From Mesorhizobium sp. (GTDB taxonomy: Bacteria; Pseudomonadota; Alphaproteobacteria; Rhizobiales; Rhizobiaceae), in NCBI GenBank assembly GCA_004020875.1, contig SAPZ01000028.1, positions 1 through 64,000 of the forward strand: 64,000 nucleotides of DNA. The letters run 5' to 3'. This document shows positions 8,279-16,522 of this stretch, in pieces (within the stretch, counting starts at the first letter, position 1; every line of letters starts with the position of its first letter). Both the position numbers and the translations under genes were made by a program. The notes under the pieces are model-generated. The model worked only from the letters and a program-made list of their open reading frames with translations, had not been told where the DNA came from and did not search any database.

Positions 8279-9574
8279 ATGTCTCAATCAGCTCCGGCTC
8301 TCGCGCCGGTTCGATTCGACGCCGACGCGCAGGCAAAGCTCTCGGCGCTGCGGCGGACCAAACTCATCGCCGCGGCCGCGGTTGCGCTGTGCATCCTTGT
8401 CTTTGCGCTGGCGAAGTCCTTCCAGGCTACTTATCCGTGGCTCGGCTTCGTCGCGGCCTTCGCCGAGGCGGCGACCATAGGCGGCATCGCCGACTGGTAT
8501 GCCGTGGTGGCGCTGTTCAGACGGCCGCTCGGACTGCCGATCCCACACACCGCCATCATCCCGGAGAACCAGCACCGCATCGCCGACAATCTCGGCCGCT
8601 TCATCGAGGCCAATTTCCTGGCGCCGGAGCCCGTGCGCGAAAAGCTCGCCGAGGTCGATTTCGCCGCTCTAGTCGCCGACTGGCTGGCCGATGCCGAGCG
8701 TGCCGCCGGCCTGTCGCGATTCGTCGCGCGACTGGTGCCGCAGACATTGACGGCGGTGGAGCAATCCGGCCTGCGCGACTTCGTCACCAGCCGCATGCTG
8801 GAGCAGATCGAAAAGGTGCCGCTGGCCCCGCTCGCGGCGGATCTTTTGTCGGCTCTGACCGACGATCGCCGCCACCAGAAGTTGTTCGACGAATTTACCC
8901 GGGTCGTCGGTCGCTTCCTCAGCGACGAGCAGGCGCTGGCGAGGATGCGGGAAAAGATCCGCGAGGAATTGCCGTCGCTATTCAACCTGTTTCGCGCCGA
9001 CGCCTATCTGTTGAAGAAGATCGTCGCGTCGGCCGGCTCGCTGCTGGAGGAGGTCAGGGCCGATCCCGACCACCCGATGCGCGCCGAGTTCGACCGCTTT
9101 GCGCTGGGCTTCATCGAGCGGCTCAGGACCTCGAAGCAATATGCAAGGCGCGCCGAGAAGCTGAAGCGCGATTTTCTCGGCCGCCCGGAGGTGAGGGCGC
9201 TGGCCGGCGATGCCTGGGCGAGCCTGCGCTTGTTCATCGAGCAGGACATCAACGCGCCGAATTCGACCATACGCGAGCACCTAGCCAACATGTTCGTCGA
9301 GATCGGCCGGCATTTGGCCGCCGACGCGCAGATCAGGGCTGACATGAACCGGGGCTTTGTCGTGGCGCTGGCCTCGTTTGTCGAGGGCCAGAAGAGCGGC
9401 GTGTCGAAATTCATCGCCGACCAGGTCAAGCGCTGGGACCTGGCGCAGCTGACGCGGCTGATCGAGACGAATATCGGTAAGGACCTGCAATATATCCGTT
9501 TCAACGGCATGATCATCGGCGGGCTTGCCGGCCTGGGGCTCTACACGGCGGAGCGGCTGTTTCTCGTCAATTGA
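8279..9574 (+). CDS. DUF445 family membrane protein
   Basis: A 431-residue protein of the DUF445 family (YjiN-like). It has a hydrophobic segment near residues 27-45, a second just after (YPWLGFVAAFAEAATIGGIA) followed by the family motif DWYAVVALFRRPLGLPIPHTA, a long helical middle, and a C-terminal membrane anchor with the characteristic FNGMIIGGLAGLGLYTA before the end. The ATG at 8279 has AGGAAA upstream; a GTG at 8255 is an alternative start. Function of the family is unknown; the topology suggests an inner-membrane protein with a large helical domain. Its neighbours do not inform its role. Confidence 0.88.
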   Translation: MSQSAPALAPVRFDADAQAKLSALRRTKLIAAAAVALCILVFALAKSFQATYPWLGFVAAFAEAATIGGIADWYAVVALFRRPLGLPIPHTAIIPENQHRIADNLGRFIEANFLAPEPVREKLAEVDFAALVADWLADAERAAGLSRFVARLVPQTLTAVEQSGLRDFVTSRMLEQIEKVPLAPLAADLLSALTDDRRHQKLFDEFTRVVGRFLSDEQALARMREKIREELPSLFNLFRADAYLLKKIVASAGSLLEEVRADPDHPMRAEFDRFALGFIERLRTSKQYARRAEKLKRDFLGRPEVRALAGDAWASLRLFIEQDINAPNSTIREHLANMFVEIGRHLAADAQIRADMNRGFVVALASFVEGQKSGVSKFIADQVKRWDLAQLTRLIETNIGKDLQYIRFNGMIIGGLAGLGLYTAERLFLVN

Positions 9575-9604
9575 CGCCGGCCCAGGGCGCACTATTCTGC
9601 CTTC

Positions 9605-9668
9605 AAGCAATTCCGGACGGAGGGCTACGGCGAAGTCTGACTGCTGCGCACTTTTCGCGGAATTGCTT
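9605..9668. repeat. Rhizobiales-type intergenic palindromic element (AAGCAATTCC ... GGAATTGCTT)
   Basis: The 10-base arms AAGCAATTCC (9605-9614) and GGAATTGCTT (9659-9668) are perfect inverted repeats. They flank GGACGGAG and GCACTTTTCGC, which match the usual inner parts of a short dispersed palindrome that I recall as common between genes in Mesorhizobium and relatives. It sits between the DUF445 and phasin genes. The middle is longer than in the usual copies. The link to a dispersed family is from memory; the inverted repeat is seen directly. Confidence 0.6.
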
Positions 9669-9705
9669 CTGGGACGCCGCAAGGCGGCAAATCGGGAGGC
9701 AGGGC

Positions 9706-10134
9706 ATGGCAAAACAACCGGAATCCAACTCGTTCCTCGATATGTTCAGCAGGTTCGGCCGCGACCTGAAACTGCCGAATGTCGATGTCCAGGCGATCCT
9801 CGACCATCATCGCAAGAACCTCGAGGCCCTGGAAAAGTCGGCGCGGGCGGGCGCGGCCGGCGCCTCCTCGGTGCTGGCGAGGCAGCATGAGATGGTGCAG
9901 AATGCCATCAACGAGATCACGCGGATGGCGCAGAACTACCAGGCGCCCGGCAATCCGCAGGAGCTGATGAGCAAGCAGGCTGAATTTGCCCGCAAATCGT
10001 TCGAGACGACGCTGAAGAACGCCAGCGAAGTGGCTGACCTTGTACGGAAATCCAGCACCGAATCGGTAGAGATCCTGCGCGACCGGATCAGGGCAGCGAT
10101 GGCGGAAATCCGCTCCGGATACGAAAAGAAATAG
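9706..10134 (+). CDS. Phasin family protein
   Basis: A 142-residue helical protein beginning MAKQPESNSF, with a strong GGGAGG ribosome site. It resembles TIGR01985/phasin-2 type proteins: NVDVQAILDHHRKNLEALEK near residues 25-45, then an amphipathic helix HEMVQNAINEITRMAQ and a second helix EFARKSFETTLKNASEVADL. Phasins coat polyhydroxyalkanoate granules and affect their number and size. There are no other PHA genes next to it except the hydratase-like gene 180 nt downstream, which could feed (R)-3-hydroxyacyl-CoA. The family call is good; binding to granules is inferred. Confidence 0.82.
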   Translation: MAKQPESNSFLDMFSRFGRDLKLPNVDVQAILDHHRKNLEALEKSARAGAAGASSVLARQHEMVQNAINEITRMAQNYQAPGNPQELMSKQAEFARKSFETTLKNASEVADLVRKSSTESVEILRDRIRAAMAEIRSGYEKK

Positions 10135-10316
10135 GCTAGCCGGCGGTTTCGGCCCCCATCATAGACCGACATGCGATGCAACCGGTCGAAGAGCGGGCGC
10201 GTTCTCCGCTTGCCCTAAAAAGCATCAACTCTACCGGCGAAAATTGCAGAGTGGCGAATTGACAGGGGCTGCCACTTCATGGTCGGGAGACAGGCAAGAG
10301 TGACGGGAAAGCCGGA

Positions 10317-10808
10317 ATGACCGAACCACGGCGGAGAACGCCGCCGACTTTTGAACAGTTGCGCACGATGTCCGGGCAGGAACTCGGCGTGTCCGATTGG
10401 ACGACGGTCGACCAGCAGCGCATCGACCAGTTCGCCGAGTGCACGGGCGACCATCAGTGGATCCATGTCGATCCCGAGCGGGCAAGGCGGCAGAGCCCGT
10501 TCCGCACCACGATCGCGCATGGCTATCTGACCTTGTCAATCATCGGCGCCCTGGCGCTGGAGATGGGCATCGTGCCGGAAAACACCCAGGCCGCCTTCAA
10601 CTACGGCTTCGACAAGGTGCGTTTCCTGGCGCCCGTCAAGGCCGGCGCGCGCATCAGGCTGCGCACCACGCTGCTGTCCATGGAAGATCGCGGCCCTGGC
10701 CAATATCTGATGAAGGCTGCCAACACCGTCGAGATCGAAGGCGAGCAGAAGCCGGCGCTGACCGCCGAGACGCTGGTGATGATGTATGAGCGCCGCAAGC
10801 GGGCCTAG
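10317..10808 (+). CDS. MaoC/NodN-like hot-dog dehydratase
   Basis: A 163-residue single hot-dog-fold protein of the MaoC/NodN group. The hydratase-2 motif appears as AECTGDHQWIHVDPERA (about residues 40-57), with the Asp and His that activate water, followed by TTIAHGYLTLSIIGAL. Such proteins are usually (R)-specific enoyl-CoA hydratases; NodN itself is a rhizobial nodulation protein of this fold. The sequence YGFDKVRFLAPVKAGARIRL is also typical of the NodN subgroup. The upstream phasin gene suggests a link to polyhydroxyalkanoate metabolism, but this is not proven. The start used matches the conserved N-terminus. Confidence 0.85.
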   Translation: MTEPRRRTPPTFEQLRTMSGQELGVSDWTTVDQQRIDQFAECTGDHQWIHVDPERARRQSPFRTTIAHGYLTLSIIGALALEMGIVPENTQAAFNYGFDKVRFLAPVKAGARIRLRTTLLSMEDRGPGQYLMKAANTVEIEGEQKPALTAETLVMMYERRKRA

Positions 10809-10860
10809 GTCTGCCGATATTCGGGTGAGGCCGACCTGCGAACGGCGGCTCCCTGCGCTT

Positions 10861-10893
10861 CCGGTGCTCACCTACTTCAAGTACGGTCCACTC
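10861..10893. repeat. Near-palindrome between convergent genes
   Basis: ACCTACTTCAAGTACGGT (10870-10887) is a near-perfect palindrome in the 186-nt gap between two convergent genes. It sits inside a stretch (GCTTCCGGTGCTCA before, CCACTCCGG after) that resembles dispersed alphaproteobacterial elements with a GTACTTAAGTAC core. It could act as a bidirectional transcription stop. No T-run follows. Relationship to a repeat family is from memory. Confidence 0.35.
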
Positions 10894-10994
10894 CGGTTCT
10901 CGGAAGCCACCGTTCTCGACTCTGCCTGACCCGAATCTCGACAGACCTCGCGCTATCGGTTCACCGGATGATGTTCGCCGAACAGGCTATGCCT

Positions 10995-12413
10995 CTAGGC
11001 GGCTTTCCGACGACACTCGGCCATCGCTTTTTCGAGTATCTGGAAGATCCGCCGATCCCCGCATTGCGCCACGTTGAAGCGCATGAAGCGGCCGGCGGTG
11101 TGCGACAGGCTGAAGGCATCGCCGGGCGCCAGCACGACGTTGTCCGACAGCGCATGGCGCGCGACTTCCGCCGCGTCGATGCCGTCGGGCAGGCGGCACC
11201 AGAGGAACATGCCGGCCGGCTGGTCGATCCAGGGCGTGATGCCCATCGCCTTCAGCCTGTCGGCGGTCTCGGCCATGGCGCGTGACAGGCGGGTGCGCAA
11301 TTGCTCGACATGCTTGCGGTAGCTGCCGTCCTTCAACAAGGTCAGCACCAGTTCGGCGGACAGACGCGCGCCGCCGAATGTCGTGGCGATCTTGAGGTCG
11401 GTCAGGCCTTCCATCCAGTCAGGTGGCGCCGCGATGAAGCCGCAGCGCACCGAGGCCGACAGCGTTTTGGAGAAGGAGCCGATCTGGACGACGCGCTGCA
11501 GCCCGTCAAAGGCCGCGAGCCTAGGGGCAGGGTTGTGCTCGAAGTCGGCGAAGATATCGTCCTCGACGATGGTGAGGTCCGCCTGGTCGGCGAGTTTCAG
11601 GAGCCGATGCGCGGTGACCGGCGACAGGATCGCGCCCGTCGGGTTGTGGATGCCGGAATTGGTGATGTAGAGGCGCGGCCGATGCTCGGCTAGCGCCGCG
11701 GCGAAAAGCTCGATGTCTGGCCCCGAAGGCGTGAAAGGCACGCCGACCACTTTGGCGTGGTGGGCGCGCAGCAGGGCGTGGAAGTTGAAATAGCAGGGAT
11801 CGTCGACCAGGACCGCATCGCCGGGCTCGGTCAGGAACCGGCACAGAAGATCGATCGCCTGGGTGCCGCAGTCGGTCAGCATGATCTGGTCCGGCGAGAC
11901 CTCGACGCCGTGCTCGGCCATGCGCCGCGCCAGCAATTGGCGCAGCGGCGGCAGGCCAAGGGGCGTGCCGTAGTCCGCGAGCACCACGTCGTCAGCGCGG
12001 GCCGCGGTGCGCAGCGCCCGGCGCAAGGCAGCCTGCGGCATCCAGGAGGCCGGCAGCCAGCCGCAGCCGGGCTTCAGCATCTCCTCGCCGGCTTCCAGCG
12101 ATTGCCTGGACACCCAGAGCGGGTCGACGGCGCGGTCAAGTCGAGGGCCGATCTCGGCCAGCGACAATGGCGCAAGCTGGCCGGCCGCGTAGAAACCCGA
12201 GCCCGGGCGCGAACGGATCGTGCCTTCCGCGGCAAGGCGCTCATAGGCTTCAACCACGGTCGATTTCGAAACCTGCATGGATTTGGCCATGGCACGTATC
12301 GACGGCAGGCGGGCTCCGGGCGTCAGCGTGCGCGCCGCGATCCGCTGGCGGATCGCGGCCATGACGGTTTCGACGAGGGTGGCGCCGCTGGCATTGGGGC
12401 CTGATGTGTCCAT
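10995..12413 (-). CDS. MocR/PdxR-type GntR regulator with aminotransferase domain
   Basis: A 472-residue fusion. Residues about 10-80 are a GntR winged helix (RIAARTLTPGARLPSIRAMA, SKSTVVEAYERLAAEGTI, RSRPGSGFYA). The rest is a fold-type I aminotransferase-like domain with a PLP-binding Lys in SFSKTLSASVRCGFI and the conserved DDPCYFNFHALLRAH and NSGIHNPTG segments. The ATG at 12413 has AGGGAAG upstream. MocR proteins sense PLP or PLP-amino acid adducts and control neighbouring genes. It is divergent from an EamA-type exporter with about 100 nt between, a frequent pairing, so that exporter is the likely target. Confidence 0.9.
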   Translation of the reverse strand: MDTSGPNASGATLVETVMAAIRQRIAARTLTPGARLPSIRAMAKSMQVSKSTVVEAYERLAAEGTIRSRPGSGFYAAGQLAPLSLAEIGPRLDRAVDPLWVSRQSLEAGEEMLKPGCGWLPASWMPQAALRRALRTAARADDVVLADYGTPLGLPPLRQLLARRMAEHGVEVSPDQIMLTDCGTQAIDLLCRFLTEPGDAVLVDDPCYFNFHALLRAHHAKVVGVPFTPSGPDIELFAAALAEHRPRLYITNSGIHNPTGAILSPVTAHRLLKLADQADLTIVEDDIFADFEHNPAPRLAAFDGLQRVVQIGSFSKTLSASVRCGFIAAPPDWMEGLTDLKIATTFGGARLSAELVLTLLKDGSYRKHVEQLRTRLSRAMAETADRLKAMGITPWIDQPAGMFLWCRLPDGIDAAEVARHALSDNVVLAPGDAFSLSHTAGRFMRFNVAQCGDRRIFQILEKAMAECRRKAA

Positions 12414-12515
12414 CTGTACTTCCCTGCCGACCATTACAGTTTTGTGGAATTGTACTCCATTGTCTCTGGCGACACCATGGCCGGCCCCGGTACGGAAGCG
12501 CAAACGGAGCAGATC

Positions 12516-13379
12516 ATGGAAAAGAGTTTCGACGGCTGGCCCAGCGGCTTCATCGGCGTGCTGATCTTCAGCGGATCGCTGCCGGCGACGCGGGTGGCGG
12601 TGATGGATTTCGACCCGACCTTCCTGACGGCGGCCCGGGCGGCGATCGCCGGCCTGCTCGGGATTGCGATGCTGCTGCTGTTCCGCGAGAAGCGTCCGGA
12701 GCGCAGCGATCTGATCTCGCTCGCCGTGGTTGCGCTGGGTGTCGTGGTCGGCTTCCCGTTGCTGACCGCGCTGGCGCTGAAGCATGTCACTTCGGCGCAT
12801 TCGATCATCTTTGTCGGCCTGCTGCCGCTGGCAACCGCGATCTTCGGCGTGATGCGCGGCGGCGACCGTCCGCGCCCGGCCTTCTGGCTGTTCTCTTGCC
12901 TGGGCAGCACTTTGGTAGCCGGCTTTGCCCTGGCGCAAGGCGTGACTGCCTCGCCGGTCGGCGACGGCCTGATGCTCGGAGCCATCATCGTCTGCGGGCT
13001 GGGCTACGCCGAAGGGGCCAAGCTGTCGCGCAAGCTCGGCGGTTGGCAGGTGATCTGCTGGGCGCTGGCGCTGGCGCTGCCGGTCATGCTGGCGATGAGT
13101 CTTTTGGCTCTGCCGCCGTCCTTCGCGGCCATCGGTTCCAGCGCCTGGATCGGCCTTGCCTATGTCTCGCTGTTCAGCATGCTGATCGGCTTCGTGTTCT
13201 GGTATCGAGGCCTGGCGCAAGGCGGCATCGCCGCCGTCGGGCAGTTGCAATTGCTGCAGCCCTTCTTCGGCCTGGGGCTGGCGGCGAGCCTGCTGCACGA
13301 AAAGGTCAGCCCGATGATGCTGATCGTGACACTCGGCGTCGTGGCCTGCGTGTTCGGAGCGAAGAAGTTCGCGCGGTAG
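12516..13379 (+). CDS. EamA/DMT family exporter
   Basis: An integral membrane protein of about 287 residues with about ten hydrophobic segments arranged as two EamA halves. The first half contains GFIGVLIFSGSLPATRVAV and LTAARAAIAGLLG; the second ends with LGLAASLLHEKVSPMMLIV and a short positively charged tail (GAKKFAR). The ATG at 12516 has GGAGC 6 nt upstream; an in-frame ATG at 12477 would add 13 residues. It is divergent from a MocR regulator, which probably controls it. Members of the family export amino acids or small metabolites; the substrate here cannot be told. Confidence 0.87.
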   Translation: MEKSFDGWPSGFIGVLIFSGSLPATRVAVMDFDPTFLTAARAAIAGLLGIAMLLLFREKRPERSDLISLAVVALGVVVGFPLLTALALKHVTSAHSIIFVGLLPLATAIFGVMRGGDRPRPAFWLFSCLGSTLVAGFALAQGVTASPVGDGLMLGAIIVCGLGYAEGAKLSRKLGGWQVICWALALALPVMLAMSLLALPPSFAAIGSSAWIGLAYVSLFSMLIGFVFWYRGLAQGGIAAVGQLQLLQPFFGLGLAASLLHEKVSPMMLIVTLGVVACVFGAKKFAR

Positions 13380-13383
13380 ACGC

Positions 13384-14427
13384 CTACTGAAACTTCGTCA
13401 CGACCCCAATCCCAATCCCCTCGAAGCCACCCATGGCCATCAGCGCGGCGGGCGCTTCCTCGAGGCTGATCCTTTTTCCCACCAGGAGCTCGGGCTTCAG
13501 CTTGCCGGTGCGGATCATCTCCATCATCGCGGAATAGCGATAGGCCTGCATGCCGTGGCTGCCTAAGATTTCGAGCTCGAAGGCGATCACCTTGTCCATC
13601 GGCACCTGCGGGCGGGCATGTTCGCCCAGCATCAGCCCGACCTGAACGTGGCGGCCGCGCCGGCGCAGGTTCGAGATCGAGTTGAACGAGGTGATCGGGT
13701 GCCCGAGCGCGTCCATCGACATATGCGCGCCGCCATTGGTGATCTGCTTGACCGCCTTGACCACATTCGGCGTCATCGAGGCGTTGATGGTCGCCACCGC
13801 ACCGATCCTCTTGGCGAATTCCAGCTTCTCGTCGGTGAGGTCGATGGCAATCACATTGGCGCCCATCGAACTGGCGATCATGATCGCCGACAGGCCGACG
13901 CCGCCGCAGCCATGCACCGCGACCCATTCGCCGGGCGTCACTCTCCCTTGGTCGACGATGGCGCGGAAGGAAGTGACGAAGCGGCAGCCGAGGCTGGCGG
14001 CGGTGGCGTATTCCATCTCGTCGGGCAGGCGCACGAGATTGGTGTCGGCATGCTCGATACCGACATATTCGGCGAAGGAGCCCCAACCGGTGAAGCCAGG
14101 CTGGGTCTGGTGCTCGCAGACCTGATGGTTGCCGGAGGTGCACTCGAAGCAGCGGCCGCAGCCGACCGCGAAGGGGACGGTGACGCGATCGCCGGCTTTC
14201 CAGCGGCTGACCTGCTTGCCGGCGGCGACGACGACGCCGGCCAGTTCATGGCCGGGGACGTGCGGCAGCGTGATGCCGTGATCATGGCCTATCCAGCCGT
14301 GCCAGTCGCTGCGGCAAAGACCGGTCGCCTCGACCTTGATGACCACCCCGTCGGCGGCCGGTTTCGGATCCGGTACGGTCTGGATGGTCGGCGTCTCACC
14401 GAATTTCTCGAAGACAACGGCTTTCAT
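13384..14427 (-). CDS. Zinc-dependent alcohol dehydrogenase (MDR family)
   Basis: A 347-residue medium-chain dehydrogenase. Catalytic zinc ligands are in GLCRSDWHGW (Cys) and HVPGHELAG (His-Glu). The structural zinc loop CGRCFECTSGNHQVC has all four cysteines. The NAD-binding Rossmann motif is GCGGVGLSAIMIASSMGA, with VIAIDLTDEKLEFA giving the Asp that favours NAD over NADP. It ends 4 nt from the convergent EamA gene. It would oxidise a primary or secondary alcohol; the substrate is not deducible. Confidence 0.9.
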   Translation of the reverse strand: MKAVVFEKFGETPTIQTVPDPKPAADGVVIKVEATGLCRSDWHGWIGHDHGITLPHVPGHELAGVVVAAGKQVSRWKAGDRVTVPFAVGCGRCFECTSGNHQVCEHQTQPGFTGWGSFAEYVGIEHADTNLVRLPDEMEYATAASLGCRFVTSFRAIVDQGRVTPGEWVAVHGCGGVGLSAIMIASSMGANVIAIDLTDEKLEFAKRIGAVATINASMTPNVVKAVKQITNGGAHMSMDALGHPITSFNSISNLRRRGRHVQVGLMLGEHARPQVPMDKVIAFELEILGSHGMQAYRYSAMMEMIRTGKLKPELLVGKRISLEEAPAALMAMGGFEGIGIGVVTKFQ

Positions 14428-14482
14428 AAGATTGCTTCCATATATCTCAGTTCAATGGCAGGTGGTTGGATGACAATCCGAA

Positions 14483-14962
14483 CTAAGGTGGCAACGGTGG
14501 CTGGTCTAGAAGGGGCTGCCGCTTGCGAAGCCAGTTGTCGGCTTCGGCATCCCATGGCCAAACCCCGGACGTCGACGGAAAAATAAGCTGCATGATCCGG
14601 AAATCCGGCCCGTCGTAGAACCAGATATCCCAACCGAAATATTCGGGATAGTGATCCGGATGGACCGCACCGAACTGACAGTCGAAGCCACCCCCCAGGA
14701 AACCCGACGCCCGCTCGCCGACGCGGAACCTCTCGCCGTCGCGCACACGTCGGCAGTATTCATTGATGATGGTCATCGAAAGCTCCGGCTTGAGCCCGAT
14801 GACGACCAATTCAGGGATGCCAAAATTGTGCTCGATCCCGACCGAGTATGCGAAGGGCGGATGCTCATCCTCTTCCAGCACATAGAGGATGTGACAGCCA
14901 TACTCGTCGATGTCGGCGAGTGCCTTGGCCTCCTCAGCGTCTTTGGCTTCCCTACTCGGCAT
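14483..14962 (-). CDS. DUF4262 domain protein
   Basis: A 159-residue soluble protein of the DUF4262 family: CHILYVLEEDEHPPFAYSVG, then IEHNFGIPELVVIGL, and a central GERASGFLGGGFDCQFGAV. The family's function is unknown. The start overlaps the last 11 nt of the upstream isomerase gene, so translation is probably coupled and it belongs to the same transcript as the FAH/GST pair. The C-terminus is proline rich (LLDQPPLPP). Confidence 0.82.
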   Translation of the reverse strand: MPSREAKDAEEAKALADIDEYGCHILYVLEEDEHPPFAYSVGIEHNFGIPELVVIGLKPELSMTIINEYCRRVRDGERFRVGERASGFLGGGFDCQFGAVHPDHYPEYFGWDIWFYDGPDFRIMQLIFPSTSGVWPWDAEADNWLRKRQPLLDQPPLPP

Positions 14963-15602
14963 CGATCTGGTTCTGCGGCGCTGCCTTCTGGAACGCCGGC
15001 AGCGCCATGCAGGCGGCGTTGATACGCGCGATCACCGGATAGGGCGCCATGTCGACGCCGAAGCGGGCGTTGTTGGTGACCTGGGCGGCGAGGCAGATAT
15101 CAGCGAGGCCCGGTGTGTCGCCGTGGCAGAAAGTGCCGGTCTCGGGCGAGGAGGCGAGAATCTTTTCAAGCGGCTGGAAGCCTTCGTTCACCCAGTGCCG
15201 GAACCAGTTGACGACGTCCTCGTCGCCGGCGCCGAACAAAGCGCGCAGCGAAGTCAGCACGCGCAGATTGTTCACGGGGTGGATGTCGCAGGCGATCATC
15301 TGCGCAAGCATCCGCACTCGTGCCCGACCCCGCGCATCCTTCGGCAGCAGCGGCGGTTGGGGCTCAATCTCGTCGAGATATTCGATGATCGCCAGCGATT
15401 GGGTCAGCAGCGTACCATCGTCCAGCACCAGCGCCGGCACCAGGCCCTGCGGATTGACCGCGAGATAGGCAGGCTCGAGATGCTCGCCATGGCGCAGATG
15501 ATGCGGCACATAGGTGTAGTCCAGCCCCTTCATCGCCAGCGCGATCCGCACCCGGTAGGAGGTGGAGGAGCGGAAGTAATTGTGAAGGACGAACTCGCTC
15601 AT
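14952..15602 (-). CDS. Zeta-class GST: maleylacetoacetate/maleylpyruvate isomerase
   Basis: A 216-residue glutathione-dependent isomerase. The zeta-GST signature SSTSYRVRIALAMKGLDY is at about residues 12-29, with GLVPALVLDDGTLLTQSLAI (the glutathione-binding region) and the helix DICLAAQVTNNARFGVDM after it. It isomerises cis to trans ring-cleavage products (maleylacetoacetate in tyrosine, maleylpyruvate in gentisate degradation). It overlaps the downstream DUF4262 gene by 11 nt and the upstream FAH gene by 4 nt (ATGA). The pairing with a short FAH protein leaves both pathways open; no dioxygenase is nearby to decide. Confidence 0.9.
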   Translation of the reverse strand: MSEFVLHNYFRSSTSYRVRIALAMKGLDYTYVPHHLRHGEHLEPAYLAVNPQGLVPALVLDDGTLLTQSLAIIEYLDEIEPQPPLLPKDARGRARVRMLAQMIACDIHPVNNLRVLTSLRALFGAGDEDVVNWFRHWVNEGFQPLEKILASSPETGTFCHGDTPGLADICLAAQVTNNARFGVDMAPYPVIARINAACMALPAFQKAAPQNQIDAE

Positions 15603-16297
15603 CGCCTCGGCTGCCCGATGGTCACCGCGATCTCGCCGATTCCGTCGACACCCCCGGCGATCCTGTCGCCCGCCTGGACCGGGCCGACGCCGGCCGGGGT
15701 GCCGGTGAAGATGAGGTCGCCGGGTCGAAGCTCGACCGCCTCGCTGCAGATCGAGACGATGTCGGCGACCGGCCAGATCAATTCGGCTAAGTCACCGTCC
15801 TGTTTCACCGCGCCGTTGACGGCAAGCCAGATGCGGCCTTTCTCGGGATGTCCCGATTTCGCGGCCGGAACGAGCGGACCGCAAGGCGCGGACTGGTCGA
15901 AGGCCTTCGACCAGTCCCAGGGACGCGCCGCTTTCTTCGCCTGATCCTGCAGGTCGCGGCGCGTCAGGTCGACGCCGACGCCGTAGCCCCAGACATGGGC
16001 GAGCGCATCATCGCCCGGAATTCGGAAGCCGGCCGTGCCGATGGCGACGACCAGCTCAATCTCGTGATGCAGGTTCGAGGTCAGCGGCGGGTAGGGGATC
16101 TCGGCGCCGCTGTCGACAACCGCGTCGGCCGGCTTGGTGAAGAAGAAGGGCGGGTCGCGCTCGTCATTACCGAGTTCGCGCGCATGCGCTGCATAGTTGC
16201 GGCCGACGCAGAAGATGCGGCGCACGGCAAACCGTTCCGCCGAGCCGGCAACAGCTACCGAGGCGATTGCTGGCGGCGGAAGGACGAATTCTGGCAT
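15599..16297 (-). CDS. FAH-family hydrolase (fumarylpyruvate or fumarylacetoacetate type)
   Basis: A 232-residue FAH-fold hydrolase. The metal-binding pattern is seen as HHEIELVVAIG (first Glu pair) and later GVGVDLTRRDLQ, with a Lys in KSKAFD-like WDWSKAFDQSAP and the terminal GDLIFTGTPAGVGPVQAGD. Its size matches fumarylpyruvate hydrolases of gentisate degradation better than the approx. 420-residue tyrosine-pathway enzyme. It overlaps the isomerase gene by 4 nt. An in-frame ATG at 16318 would add seven residues. It would split the isomerised product to fumarate plus pyruvate. Confidence 0.88.
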   Translation of the reverse strand: MPEFVLPPPAIASVAVAGSAERFAVRRIFCVGRNYAAHARELGNDERDPPFFFTKPADAVVDSGAEIPYPPLTSNLHHEIELVVAIGTAGFRIPGDDALAHVWGYGVGVDLTRRDLQDQAKKAARPWDWSKAFDQSAPCGPLVPAAKSGHPEKGRIWLAVNGAVKQDGDLAELIWPVADIVSICSEAVELRPGDLIFTGTPAGVGPVQAGDRIAGGVDGIGEIAVTIGQPRR

Positions 16298-16409
16298 GGA
16301 CGGCCTCTGTGTTGGCATGAATCGTGCGCACCTTCGGCCGATTTCGACGGCTGGGCAAGACGGAGGACGCTAACGCACACAGCGGCCTGTCGTTTCAATG
16401 GCAACGCCT

Positions 16410-16437
16410 TGTACCATTGGGGCCCTGTACCATTGGG
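16410..16437. repeat. Tandem 12-bp direct repeat TGTACCATTGGG upstream of the response regulator
   Basis: Two exact copies of TGTACCATTGGG at 16410-16421 and 16426-16437, 16 nt apart start to start, lie about 85-110 nt upstream of the response regulator gene and upstream of the divergent FAH gene. Phased direct repeats like this are typical binding sites for a transcription factor. No identity of the factor can be read from the sequence. Confidence 0.5.
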
Positions 16438-16522
16438 CGATATACTATTTGCCAATAATCTGGCCATGGTCACCGGACTATCCTGTGTCCGACGAAACCG
16501 AACCTATGCCCGAACCTTTGCA

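Noticed and set aside
10995..13298. MocR frame extending 290 residues upstream of the chosen start
   Set aside because: The extension lies antisense to the EamA gene and has no domain; the ATG at 12413 has a ribosome site and begins right before the GntR fold.
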